Shown here piece by piece: positions 1 through 6,765 of a stretch of DNA of 64,000 nt. Where the stretch lies: positions 1 to 64,000 of the forward strand of contig NZ_BMSF01000017.1 of NCBI RefSeq assembly GCF_014649015.1, written 5' to 3'. The notes below the pieces were generated by a model. The model ran no database searches. It was not told where the DNA came from and saw only the letters and a program-made list of their open reading frames with translations. The stretch is from Streptomyces narbonensis. Its GTDB lineage: Bacteria; Actinomycetota; Actinomycetes; Streptomycetales; Streptomycetaceae. Both the position numbers and the translations under genes were made by a program. How positions within the stretch are numbered: position 1 is the stretch's first letter; every line of letters begins with the position of its first letter.

Positions 1-349
1 CGGGGCCGTTGCTCGTGTCGAGACCCTCGAGACGCAGGGTGTGGCTGCCGTCCGCGAGCCGGACGACCTTCACGGTGCCGGTGGTCTCGTGTTCATGGCT
101 GATGAACGTGCCCTGCGCGAGAGTGACGGGACCGGCGGGGGCGGTGGCCTCCGGCGTGGACGAAGCCGTGCCCGTCGCGGGCGTGGCCGAGGACGTGATA
201 GCGGGTGAGCTCGCGGAGGGCAGCGATTCGTTGACCGTCTCGTCCACCCACAAGGCCCAGGGCTTGAACCACACCAGCCCTGCCGTCACGACCATCACGG
301 CGGCAACGCCGAGGCCCATCCCCAGATTCCTCTTGATGCTGCGTTCCAA
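1..349 (-). CDS. DM13 domain protein, membrane-anchored (partial)
   Basis: The C-terminal part lies beyond the left edge. Reading leftward from a TTG at 349-347 gives a short basic N-terminus (ERSIKRN), one membrane helix (about residues 9-27, ending WFKPW), a Ser/Thr/Ala/Pro-rich linker, and then a fold beginning with TLAQGTFISHEHETTG and continuing through KVVRLADGSHTLRLEGLDTSNGP. That last stretch is the start of a DM13 domain, a family proposed to act in extracytoplasmic redox or electron transfer. GGGG lies about 7 nt before the TTG; an ATG at 319 is an alternative start but would remove the basic residues. Function beyond the domain is not visible here. Confidence 0.75.
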   Translation of the reverse strand, partial: MERSIKRNLGMGLGVAAVMVVTAGLVWFKPWALWVDETVNESLPSASSPAITSSATPATGTASSTPEATAPAGPVTLAQGTFISHEHETTGTVKVVRLADGSHTLRLEGLDTSNGP

Positions 350-364
350 GGCAGTCCCCGTTCT

Positions 365-1230
365 TCAATCGTCGACGCTCTCGCCTCTACCCAACCCGTC
401 TTCGGGATCGGTCGGAAGGGCCAAGGACAATGAAGGGGTCTTCGTCACGAGCGGGCCGGGGGCGCTCTGCCGTCCCGGAGCACGGGTGCCTTCCGGTAGC
501 TGGAGCGCGACGTCGTGGCTGGTGTCGCTGGTGACCTGGCGGTGGAGTACCGGCTTCCCGGCCGCGGCGTCGATCTCGAAGGAACAGCTCCGCCTTCGTC
601 TGGTCGGCGGTCCGGGTGATCGATTCCGCGCCGACGAGGCTCTTCACGTCGTCGACCTGGTCGGCGTACGCCCGGCTCGGCAGCAGCGTGCTCATCTGCG
701 TGTGCCCAGCCGGGCCGGCGGGGCGGAACTGCGCGCTCGACGCCATGCCGAAGGGCTTGACCAGACCCCACTGCGGGTGGCGCCGTCACCGGTGCCGGTG
801 GGACGCCAGTATCCGGGCCGGTGAAGCCGGCATACGGGGCGACGGGCGCCGAGCCGTCGTTCTGGCGGGTGGCGATCGTCGCGGCAGCGGTCATCTGTCC
901 GACCTCGGTGCCGGCCTCGCGCTGCGCGGGGGTCACGACAGCGGGGATGGTGGAGCGGGCGGCGGCGATCTCGTCGTCGAAGTTCAGCGCCGGGTGCAGC
1001 GAGCGCAGCACCTCGAAGGCCGCGTGGTCGATGGCGCTGTTCAAGTCCGGCAGTACCCCGTTGATGGCCGTCGCCTTCACCAGCTGCGCGTCGCCGAGGC
1101 ACTCAAGCGTGCCTTCGGCGCAGGGGGCGGAGCTCGCAGTGTCATAGTTCGCGCCGTGCACAATCGCACCGGCTCTGGCGAGCGGGCCGGGAACGCCGCC
1201 GACTCGCCCGAGCGGGGTATCGGTGATTCC
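365..1230 (-). pseudogene. vanadium-dependent haloperoxidase / PAP2-type remnant, frameshifted
   Basis: The minus strand carries recognisable pieces of the N-terminal half of a vanadium-dependent haloperoxidase-like protein, but in different frames. From about 1210 to 815 one frame reads GGVPGPLARAGAIVHGANYD and then a helical segment (LNSAIDHAAFEVLRSLHPAL). Around 815-775 the frame changes (GYWRPTGTG). From 775 to 565 a third frame reads KPFGMASSAQFRPAGP and VDDVKSLVGAESITRTADQT. After another shift the tail (FEIDAAAGKPVLHRQVTSDT onward) ends at 365 and does not resemble the family. The vanadate-binding PAP2 core is absent. I infer a decayed gene; clustered sequencing errors are the alternative for the frame changes but not for the missing core. 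Confidence 0.65.
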
Positions 1231-1321
1231 CACACTTGTGGCGCGGGTTCGTACGCAGCGCCTTCCGCGAGCCGGCCTTCGACTGAACCGACATCCATCC
1301 CGCACGGAGGCGTTCTCGGCC

Positions 1322-1591
1322 TCAGGGGCACGTGTTCCCCGGCGTGTGCCCGGGCGAGGCTTCGGGGCGTTGGCTGTCGGGCTGGGCGGCCGGGTCCTGG
1401 TGGGGGCGGTTCTCGGTGACCTGGTAGGTGGCCTGCTGGTCCGGGGTGCCGTCGGCCTTCATCGCCCGCGTCTCGCTCTTGAGGATGCGGGCCGCCTTGC
1501 CCGCGCTGCGGGCGAGGTCGGGCAGCTTCTTGGCTCCGAGAAGCAGAATGACGACGATCAGGATGATCGCCATCTCGCTGATTCCGAACAC
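1322..1591 (-). CDS. tatA: twin-arginine translocase TatA/TatE family protein
   Basis: This 89-residue protein has the classic TatA layout: a short N-terminus (MFGISE), a membrane helix at about residues 5-19, a GAKKLPDLARSAGKAARILK amphipathic helix, and a polar Pro/Gln-rich tail. TatA forms the oligomeric pore-forming component for export of folded proteins with twin-arginine signals. The start is GTG with GGA about 8 nt upstream. It lies 40 bp downstream of terD on the same strand and may be cotranscribed with it. No tatC is nearby, so this is probably an accessory TatA paralogue. Confidence 0.9.
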   Translation of the reverse strand: MFGISEMAIILIVVILLLGAKKLPDLARSAGKAARILKSETRAMKADGTPDQQATYQVTENRPHQDPAAQPDSQRPEASPGHTPGNTCP

Positions 1592-1631
1592 GGTGTTCCG
1601 TTCTCTGGAGGGGGCTGGCTCGTTCGGTGTC

Positions 1632-2207
1632 TCAGACGTTGACGCCGAAGTCGGCCGCGATGCCGGCGAGTCCGGAGGCGTAGCCCTGGCCCACGGCCCG
1701 GAACTTCCATTCGGTGCCGTGTCGGTAGAGCTCGCCGAAGATCACCGCGGTCTCGGTGGCTGCGTCCTCCGAGAGGTCGTAGCGGGCGAGTTCGGCGCCG
1801 CCGGCCTGGTTGACCACGCGGATGAAGGCGTGGCGGACCTGGCCGAAGCTTTGGCCCCGGTTCTCGGCGTCATGGATGGAGACCGGGAAGGTGATCTTCG
1901 TGATGTCGGCGGGCACGGCTGCCAGGTTGACCTTGATGGCCTCGTCGTCGCCGTCGCCCTCGCCGGTGAGGTTGTCGCCGGTGTGCTCGACCGAACCGTC
2001 CGGGCTGGTGAGGTTGTTGTAGAAGACGAAGTGCCGGTCGGAGGCGACCTTCCCCGTGTCGTTCAGGAGTAGGGCGCTCGCGTCGAGGTCGTAGTCGCTC
2101 CCGGTGGTCGTGCGGACGTCCCAGCCCAGGCCGACCAGGACGGCGGTCAGCCCCGGCGCCTCCTTGCTCAGCGAGACGTTGCCGCCCTTGGAGAGGCTCA
2201 CACCCAT
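1632..2207 (-). CDS. terD: TerD family protein (tellurium/stress response)
   Basis: This 191-residue protein is full length for the TerD family. It opens with the family signature GVSLSKGGNVSLSKEAPGL, followed by GWDVRTTTGSDYDLDASALL, whose acidic residues form the calcium-binding region in characterised TerD proteins. Later it has FPVSIHDAENRGQSFGQVRHAFIRVVN. TerD proteins are cytoplasmic calcium-binding stress proteins linked to tellurite, phage and oxidative stress resistance; Streptomyces usually has many copies. The start is ATG with GGAAG upstream. A CTACA/TGTAG palindrome ends 43 bp upstream of the start codon, so control by the neighbouring BlaI-type repressor is likely. Confidence 0.95.
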   Translation of the reverse strand: MGVSLSKGGNVSLSKEAPGLTAVLVGLGWDVRTTTGSDYDLDASALLLNDTGKVASDRHFVFYNNLTSPDGSVEHTGDNLTGEGDGDDEAIKVNLAAVPADITKITFPVSIHDAENRGQSFGQVRHAFIRVVNQAGGAELARYDLSEDAATETAVIFGELYRHGTEWKFRAVGQGYASGLAGIAADFGVNV

Positions 2208-2249
2208 GTCATCTTCACTTCCTGGCCGTAGCGTGCTGGAGCCTGTAAA

Positions 2250-2265
2250 TCTACAATGATGTAGA
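2250..2265. promoter_or_regulatory. BlaI-type operator upstream of terD
   Basis: Inverted repeat TCTACA-ATGA-TGTAGA, 6-bp arms and 4-bp centre, in the terD/blaI intergenic region. TACA/TGTA half-sites are the hallmark of BlaI/MecI operators, and a BlaI-type gene starts 149 bp to the right. The site is where the terD promoter should be. Near-identical palindromes occur at 4781-4800 and 6408-6425. Repression of terD is an inference. Confidence 0.7.
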
Positions 2266-2413
2266 AGATGCAGGAAGGGCAGAAATCGGGACCCCTCGCT
2301 TCTCGACGGCGTCGCCCGCCAACTCCAGGCGAACAGAAGCGGGCGGATGCGTGTCGTCTCAGTACGATGAACCGCCCCACACGGGCGGGACGAGTCGACG
2401 GGAGGGCGGCGGA

Positions 2414-2818
2414 ATGACGAAGGCCAAGCGGGAGGACCACGACACGCATCCCCGGCGGCGGGGCCAGGGCGAGCTCGAAGCGCAGGTGCTGGCCGCCCTG
2501 CGGCAGGCTCCGGGCGCCCGCACCGCGGGATGGGTGCAGGAGCGTCTTGGCGGCGATCTCGCCTACACGACCGTCATCACGATCCTGACGCGTCTGCACG
2601 TCAAGGGGGCGGTGAGCAGGGAGCGGGTGGGTCGGTCGTTCGAGTGGACGGCGGTCGCGGACGAGGCCGGGCTCGCAGCGCTGCGGATGCGGAAGGTCCT
2701 GGACGGCGAGGCGGACCGGGGGGCCGTGCTGGCCAGCTTTGTGACGGCCCTCTCACCTCATGACGAGCGCCTGCTGCGCGATCTGCTGGCTCAGGACCCC
2801 ACCGAGGGGGAAGACTGA
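2414..2818 (+). CDS. BlaI/MecI/CopY family transcriptional repressor
   Basis: A 134-residue winged-helix protein. After a charged N-terminus, residues about 18-80 form the wHTH (ELEAQVLAALRQAPG, TAGWVQERLGGDLAYTTVIT, LTRLHVKGAVSRE) and the C-terminal helix (FVTALSPHDERLLRDLLAQ) is the dimerisation segment. Family members bind TACA/TGTA palindromes and are released when cleaved after signalling by a membrane protease. I chose the ATG at 2414 (GGAGGGCGG upstream) over an in-frame upstream ATG at 2351 because it matches family length. The next gene starts 4 bp after the stop and encodes that type of protease, giving a BlaI/BlaR1-like pair. The likely targets are the ter-type genes nearby. Confidence 0.93.
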   Translation: MTKAKREDHDTHPRRRGQGELEAQVLAALRQAPGARTAGWVQERLGGDLAYTTVITILTRLHVKGAVSRERVGRSFEWTAVADEAGLAALRMRKVLDGEADRGAVLASFVTALSPHDERLLRDLLAQDPTEGED

Positions 2819-2822
2819 CGGC

Positions 2823-3752
2823 ATGGGAGTCTTCGTCTTCCTGCCACTGGTCCTGCCCTTGACGGCATGGCCGGTCGCACGCCTTGCCGAGCACCACTTG
2901 CATCCGCGGATGGCCACCTGGCTACTGACCGGCGTCTCCGGTGTGCTCGCCATGTGCAGCACGCTGTCCCTTGCGCTGCTGATGGTGGTCGGCACCGCCC
3001 AACTACCCGGCAACCCGCTGCCGGACGGCTGGTCCGACCCCGAGGTCCGCGAGGCCGTCCCCTACGACGAGATCGCGGGCAAGCTCGCCATCCCCACCCT
3101 GATCCTCGTTCTCGCCTCCTGCGCCAGGGCCGCCTGGCGGCACCATCGCGTACGCCGCCGTGCCGGCCGCGCGCTGGAGGGCCTGCCCGCGACGTCGGTC
3201 GTGGTGTTGCCCGACGCGAACCCGTACGCGTACGCCCTGCCGGGCCGGAAGGACCGTGTCGTGGTCACGACCGCGATGCTCGCCACCCTGACCGGCCCGG
3301 AGCGGCGCGCGCTGTTCGCCCACGAGCGTGCCCACCTGACCGCCCGCCACCACAGGTTCCTGCTGACCGTGCAACTCGCCGCACGCGCCAACCCGTTCCT
3401 GCGGCCCCTGCGCACAGCGGTCACGTACACCACCGAGCGGTGGGCGGACGAAGAGGCGGCCACCCGGATCGGCAGCCGCCGGACCGTAGCGCGGGCTGTC
3501 GGCAAGGCCGCGCTGATCTCCCGTGGCGCACCTGCGGTGACGCTGGCGGGATTCGCCTCGGCCGGTCCCGCGCCCCGCCGCGTGGCCGCTCTGCTGGGCC
3601 CTGCTCCGGCCGCACGCCTGTGGCCGTCCTTGTTCACCAGCGCGGGCCTGGCCGCGTGGGGGGCGGCGGCCGGCACCACGATCTCCGCACTGTCCTCGGC
3701 GAACTCGGCCGTCACGCTCTTCCTGATCCTGAAGGCGGCGACCCCGCTCTAG
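2823..3752 (+). CDS. M56/M48-type membrane metalloprotease (BlaR1-like)
   Basis: A 309-residue membrane protein with hydrophobic segments near residues 2-18, 31-58 and 88-101, a cytoplasmic-type catalytic section with zinc motif HERAH at 167-171, a downstream acidic WADEEAA likely supplying the third ligand, and a C-terminal membrane segment. This is the actinobacterial BlaR1-like layout: membrane-embedded M56 peptidase without the extracellular penicillin-binding sensor of Staphylococcus BlaR1. It lies 4 bp after the BlaI-type repressor gene, so by family logic it inactivates the repressor on a signal. The signal is unknown; the lack of a beta-lactam sensor argues for another membrane or redox stress. 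Confidence 0.88.
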   Translation: MGVFVFLPLVLPLTAWPVARLAEHHLHPRMATWLLTGVSGVLAMCSTLSLALLMVVGTAQLPGNPLPDGWSDPEVREAVPYDEIAGKLAIPTLILVLASCARAAWRHHRVRRRAGRALEGLPATSVVVLPDANPYAYALPGRKDRVVVTTAMLATLTGPERRALFAHERAHLTARHHRFLLTVQLAARANPFLRPLRTAVTYTTERWADEEAATRIGSRRTVARAVGKAALISRGAPAVTLAGFASAGPAPRRVAALLGPAPAARLWPSLFTSAGLAAWGAAAGTTISALSSANSAVTLFLILKAATPL

Positions 3753-3836
3753 CTCCGGACAAGAGCGGTTGCCGACGAGCTGTACGGCCGGGTCCGGTCC
3801 TATGCTGATGTCCAAGTACCAGGGGAAACAGGGGGA

Positions 3837-4205
3837 ATGGTGAACTGGTTCTGGTTGGTCCTCATCCTGTTCTGGACGGGCGGCTTCGCGTGGGCGGTCG
3901 ACAACGCCCGGACCGCGCTGCGCCACCGGCATGAGCGCAAGATGGAGCTGCTGGATGCGGCGAAGCAGGAACGTCTGGCCCTTGAGGCCGTACACAAGAT
4001 GCCGGAGCCGGTGTGCGGGTGCACGCACCACCTGGCGAAGCACGACAAGCAGGGCCGGTGCCATGAGCGGGTCGAGGTGCCGACCGCCTGGGACGAGAAC
4101 AAGAAACCGGTCCGTTACGAGGCCGGGCAGTGCAACTGCCAGCAGTACGTGGGGCCGCAGCCGTTGTCGCAGGTGTTCGCGGAGGAGCTGACGGACCTGG
4201 CCTGA
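3837..4205 (+). CDS. hypothetical single-pass membrane protein with Cys/His cluster
   Basis: This 122-residue protein has one N-terminal membrane helix (WFWLVLILFWTGGFAWAV), a charged helical stretch (RHRHERKMELLDAAKQERLA) and a C-terminal section with CGCTHH, then C..ER and CNCQQY, which together could bind a metal. I do not recognise a named family. The ATG is preceded by AGGGGGA. It stands between the BlaI/protease pair and terB (convergent), with a strong hairpin right after its stop. The Cys/His cluster makes a redox- or metal-responsive membrane role possible, but this is speculation. Confidence 0.8.
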   Translation: MVNWFWLVLILFWTGGFAWAVDNARTALRHRHERKMELLDAAKQERLALEAVHKMPEPVCGCTHHLAKHDKQGRCHERVEVPTAWDENKKPVRYEAGQCNCQQYVGPQPLSQVFAEELTDLA

Positions 4206-4215
4206 AGGGGGAGGC

Positions 4216-4242
4216 GGGGCCCGCGACGACGGCTCGGGCCCC
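4216..4242. terminator. bidirectional hairpin between convergent genes
   Basis: GGGGCCCG at 4216-4223 pairs with CGGGCCCC at 4235-4242 around an 11-nt loop. It lies exactly between the stop of the 122-residue gene (4205) and the stop of terB (4259), which converge. There is no T-run, as usual in Streptomyces. Confidence 0.65.
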
Positions 4243-4258
4243 TCTCCCGGCGAGGGGA

Positions 4259-4714
4259 CTACAGGTCGAACTCGTGCGGGGGGAGGTCGAGGGCGTAGCA
4301 CGCCTCCCGTACGACCGCCTGCTCGTCCTTGTCGAAATCGCCGTCGGCGCCGCCGATGATGATGCCGATCTGGATGACGGCGCGGGCCTCGGCGGGCTTC
4401 TTCTTCGCCTTCGCGACCTCCTGGAGGACGCTGACCTTGCCGAAGTCGAAGTCGGCGGTGAGCTTGTCGCAGTTGGCGTCGAAGCGGCGCTGGAGGTCGT
4501 CCCCCGGGAAGTTCCGCAGGACGTCGTTGCTCATGATGAGCTGGGCGACCTTCTGGCGCTCGGACGGGTCGATGCTGCCGTCGGCGGCGGCGACGAGCGC
4601 GCACATCGCCATGCTGGCGTCACGGAAAGCGCCGCTCTTCAGGTCGTTCTTCTTCGCCATGAGCTGGGTCTGCATCGTCGATGCAGACTCCTTGAAGCGG
4701 TCCCACAGGGCCAT
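4259..4714 (-). CDS. terB: TerB family tellurite resistance protein
   Basis: A 151-residue, mostly helical cytoplasmic protein matching TerB length. Two internal repeats each carry an acidic metal-binding-like loop: AAADGSIDPSERQKVAQLIM and IGGADGDFDKDEQAVVREA. TerB is thought to interact with TerC/TerD partners in a membrane-linked metal-sensing stress complex. The start is ATG at 4714 with GGAGG eight bases upstream. A perfect 20-bp palindrome of BlaI type lies 67 bp upstream of the start codon. TerD, encoded 2 kb away, carries the same operator, so the two are probably co-regulated although not adjacent. Confidence 0.93.
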   Translation of the reverse strand: MALWDRFKESASTMQTQLMAKKNDLKSGAFRDASMAMCALVAAADGSIDPSERQKVAQLIMSNDVLRNFPGDDLQRRFDANCDKLTADFDFGKVSVLQEVAKAKKKPAEARAVIQIGIIIGGADGDFDKDEQAVVREACYALDLPPHEFDL

Positions 4715-4780
4715 CTTCGGACCTCCGTTACGTGTCGGGGGTGGTCCGGGCCGGATGAGGACGGTCCGGACCACCCGCAC

Positions 4781-4800
4781 CTTCTACATTGATGTAGAAG
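4781..4800. promoter_or_regulatory. BlaI-type operator upstream of terB
   Basis: Perfect inverted repeat: CTTCTACA at 4781-4788, centre TTGA, TGTAGAAG at 4793-4800. It is the most symmetric of the BlaI-like sites here and sits in the terB promoter position. The TACA-N4-TGTA core matches the sites at 2250 and 6408. Confidence 0.75.
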
Positions 4801-4940
4801 CTATCAGGTGCTGGTGGCGCGGTCGGCGCCGTTCCAGTCAACGCCTCTGGAACCTTGCCGCAAGGGAGGCGGCTTCCTTGGCGAGTCGCCCATCGAGGTC
4901 CGCCCCGCGAGCGGCACCCCTTGACCCCTGGATGAGAGAA

Positions 4941-4969
4941 GGCCCGCGACCGGGATGCGGTCGCGGGCC
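4941..4969. terminator. strong hairpin terminator downstream of spo0M
   Basis: GGCCCGCGACCG at 4941-4952 pairs perfectly with CGGTCGCGGGCC at 4958-4969 around the 5-nt loop GGATG. The 12-bp GC-rich stem lies 42 bp beyond the spo0M stop codon on the minus strand. Confidence 0.75.
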
Positions 4970-5011
4970 CAGGAGGCAGCGGCCGGGCGAGCGCCCGACA
5001 GGCGGCTGGTC

Positions 5012-6046
5012 TCAGCCCTCGCCGCCTTCCTCCTCTTCCTCTTCGTCGCCTTCGAAGAAGTCGCCGATCTCGTCGACGGCTTCGGCCGCGACCATGCCGC
5101 CGACGACACCGACGGCGAGCCCGGCCGCACCCGCCGCGACCGCAGTGCCCATGCCCGGACCGGAGCGGTGACCGTGCCCGTCGCCGTGGTGGCCGTGGTG
5201 ATCCTTGTCGGCGTGCGGAGCCCCGTGGCCGTAGGCGTCGTGGGAGCCGTACGGGGAGGGTGAACCGTACGAGGCACGATGCTCGACGAGCTGCCGCATC
5301 CAGGACTCGACCTCGGCGTTCCAGTCGACCTGGTCGACGCCGTGATGGCTGACCGTGTAGCGGCTGACGGTGTCGTGGCCCTCGGAGAGGAATCCGCCGC
5401 GCTTGTCCGCCTCCAGGACGACCTCCATTCCGGCCGGGCCGGCGAGGAAGGTCACTTCGATCTCGTTGACCTGGTGTGCGTACCGGGGCGAGGGGGCGAC
5501 CTCGATCTCCTGGTAGAAGGGCAGCTGCTGGCCCGTCCCCCGGATGTGCCCGAGTTCGAGGTCGGCCGACTTGAAGCCGAAGCCGAGCTGGCCGAGGGCT
5601 TCGAGGACCGCTTCCTGGACCGGCAGGGGGCGTACGGATAGCGGGTCGAGGTCGCCCTTGTCCTTCTCGCCGGCGATGCCGAGTTCGGTTCGTACCCCGA
5701 GGGCGATGCCGAGGCCCTGGCCGTACAGCTCGGTGATCGGCGTCTCCCACGGCAGGGGGAAGGAGAACGGGACGTTGCGCAGTTCACCCTCCTCGAGGCG
5801 GAAGTTCCCGCCCACCACCTGCCGGTGGAAGACCACCGCCCCCTCGGACTCCCCGCCGTCGTGTTCGGCCTCGACGTGGGCCACGAGCTCCAGGGTGATG
5901 TGCTCGACGGTGAAGTCGGCACTCCCACCCTTGAGGTGCACCTGCCCGCCGAGCGTTCCCCCCGGCGTCACCGCGCCCGGGTCGAGGACCGTGTCCACTG
6001 ACGGGCCGCCGACCCCGAGCGAGCCGAGCAGCCTCTTGAACACCAT
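5012..6046 (-). CDS. spo0M: Spo0M (SpoOM) family sporulation-control protein
   Basis: A 344-residue protein. Residues 1 to about 230 form the Spo0M arrestin-like domain (MVFKRLLGSLGVGGPSVDTV, then PGGTLGGQVHLKGG and a beta-rich body). The C-terminus has a His/Gly-rich stretch (HADKDHHGHHGDGHGHRSG), an Ala/Gly/Val hydrophobic segment that could insert in or lie on a membrane, and a final run of glutamates. In Bacillus Spo0M influences sporulation and cell shape; Streptomyces homologues are common and their role is poorly known. I chose ATG 6046 because AAGGAG lies 11 nt upstream; an upstream in-frame GTG at 6058 would overlap that ribosome site. The His-rich part could bind metal. Confidence 0.9.
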   Translation of the reverse strand: MVFKRLLGSLGVGGPSVDTVLDPGAVTPGGTLGGQVHLKGGSADFTVEHITLELVAHVEAEHDGGESEGAVVFHRQVVGGNFRLEEGELRNVPFSFPLPWETPITELYGQGLGIALGVRTELGIAGEKDKGDLDPLSVRPLPVQEAVLEALGQLGFGFKSADLELGHIRGTGQQLPFYQEIEVAPSPRYAHQVNEIEVTFLAGPAGMEVVLEADKRGGFLSEGHDTVSRYTVSHHGVDQVDWNAEVESWMRQLVEHRASYGSPSPYGSHDAYGHGAPHADKDHHGHHGDGHGHRSGPGMGTAVAAGAAGLAVGVVGGMVAAEAVDEIGDFFEGDEEEEEEGGEG

Positions 6047-6086
6047 CGTGGCGTTCACTCCTTCATTCGTACCTGTTGGTCGGATG

Positions 6087-6127
6087 CCGCCGGCGCCCCG
6101 GGTGGGGTGTGGGGCGCCGACGGCGGT
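6087..6127. terminator. hairpin between the 73-residue gene and spo0M
   Basis: CGGCGCCCC (6091-6099) pairs with GGGGCGCCG (6111-6119), and flanking CCGCC/GGCGG can extend the stem with one bulge. It lies just after the stop of the minus-strand gene at 6135 and before the spo0M start, so spo0M may have its own promoter in the same 90-bp gap. Confidence 0.5.
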
Positions 6128-6134
6128 ATGTGGG

Positions 6135-6356
6135 TTACTTCGTCGCGGTGTGGAGCGCGGCGAGCGTCTGTGCCCAGCGGACGTACTTCAGCTCCGCGAG
6201 GTCGGCGATCGTCTTGACCCCGAACGCCTCCTGGAGCAGCTCACCGTCACGGTCGGAGACGCCCTTGAGGGCCCCGACCGGCGCGGCCAGGATCTCCGGC
6301 AGCTCCTTGTCCACCCATGCCTTGTCCAGCACCTTGTCGAGGTCGATCGAAGCCAC
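6135..6356 (-). CDS. small conserved-looking protein, possible helix-hairpin-helix
   Basis: A 73-residue acidic/helical protein (starting MASIDLDKVLDKAWVDKELP). The middle, GVSDRDGELLQEAFGVKTIA, looks like a helix-hairpin-helix segment as found in small DNA- or protein-binding modules; I cannot name a family firmly. The GTG start at 6356 is preceded by GGAGGG at the right distance, so I prefer it to longer readings. A BlaI-type palindrome lies 52 bp upstream, in the promoter, placing this gene in the same putative regulon as terD and terB. Confidence 0.75.
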   Translation of the reverse strand: MASIDLDKVLDKAWVDKELPEILAAPVGALKGVSDRDGELLQEAFGVKTIADLAELKYVRWAQTLAALHTATK

Positions 6357-6407
6357 GGAAGCAGCCCTCCAGGGGTCGACGAAGAACGTGCGCACACCAC
6401 GCACGTC

Positions 6408-6425
6408 CTCTACACATCTGTAGAG
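6408..6425. promoter_or_regulatory. BlaI-type operator upstream of the 73-residue gene
   Basis: CTCTACA (6408-6414), centre CATC, TGTAGAG (6419-6425): a 7-bp-arm inverted repeat with the same TACA-N4-TGTA core and spacing as the terD and terB sites. The start codon it serves is at 6356 on the minus strand. Confidence 0.7.
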
Positions 6426-6615
6426 CATAGGGGTGTTCCGGCGAATTGGGTTTGCGCGACGGCAGGTTCGTGGAGAAAGAGTCCGGAAACAGTCTCCATT
6501 CGACCCTGGACGCCACGGCCGGAGACTCGATCGTGCCGGTCGGACGCACCCCGGAGGTCGACTCCTGGCGGCGCAATCTGTGGGTGGGTGAACAGTGGAC
6601 ACCGGACCTGGGTCC

Positions 6616-6634
6616 TTTACAGTGGGTGTAGAAG
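6616..6634. promoter_or_regulatory. weak BlaI-like operator upstream of the CNNM/CorC operon
   Basis: TTTACA at 6616-6621 and TGTAGAAG at 6627-6634 are separated by 5 bp instead of 4. The right arm is identical to that of the terB operator, but the left arm and spacing are off, so this is a low-confidence site. It lies 131 bp upstream of the first CNNM gene. Confidence 0.35.
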
Positions 6635-6765
6635 TACGGGGAGGGGCGTGACCTCCTCCCCACGTCGTTCATGAGAAGGAGCCACGGGCCCGCGATGGAG
6701 CCTCCGAGTACCGGCTGTGCCGGACCCTGCCTGCTGACGTTCGGTGAGCGAGCGGGGGTGGCACG

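Larger units (their letters stand above)
6357..6765. other. 409-bp divergent intergenic region
   Basis: No credible gene lies between the 73-residue gene (minus strand) and the CNNM/CorC operon (plus strand). It contains a near-perfect BlaI-type palindrome at 6408-6425 and a weaker one at 6616-6634, one in front of each flanking transcription unit. Nothing else is recognisable. Confidence 0.6.
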
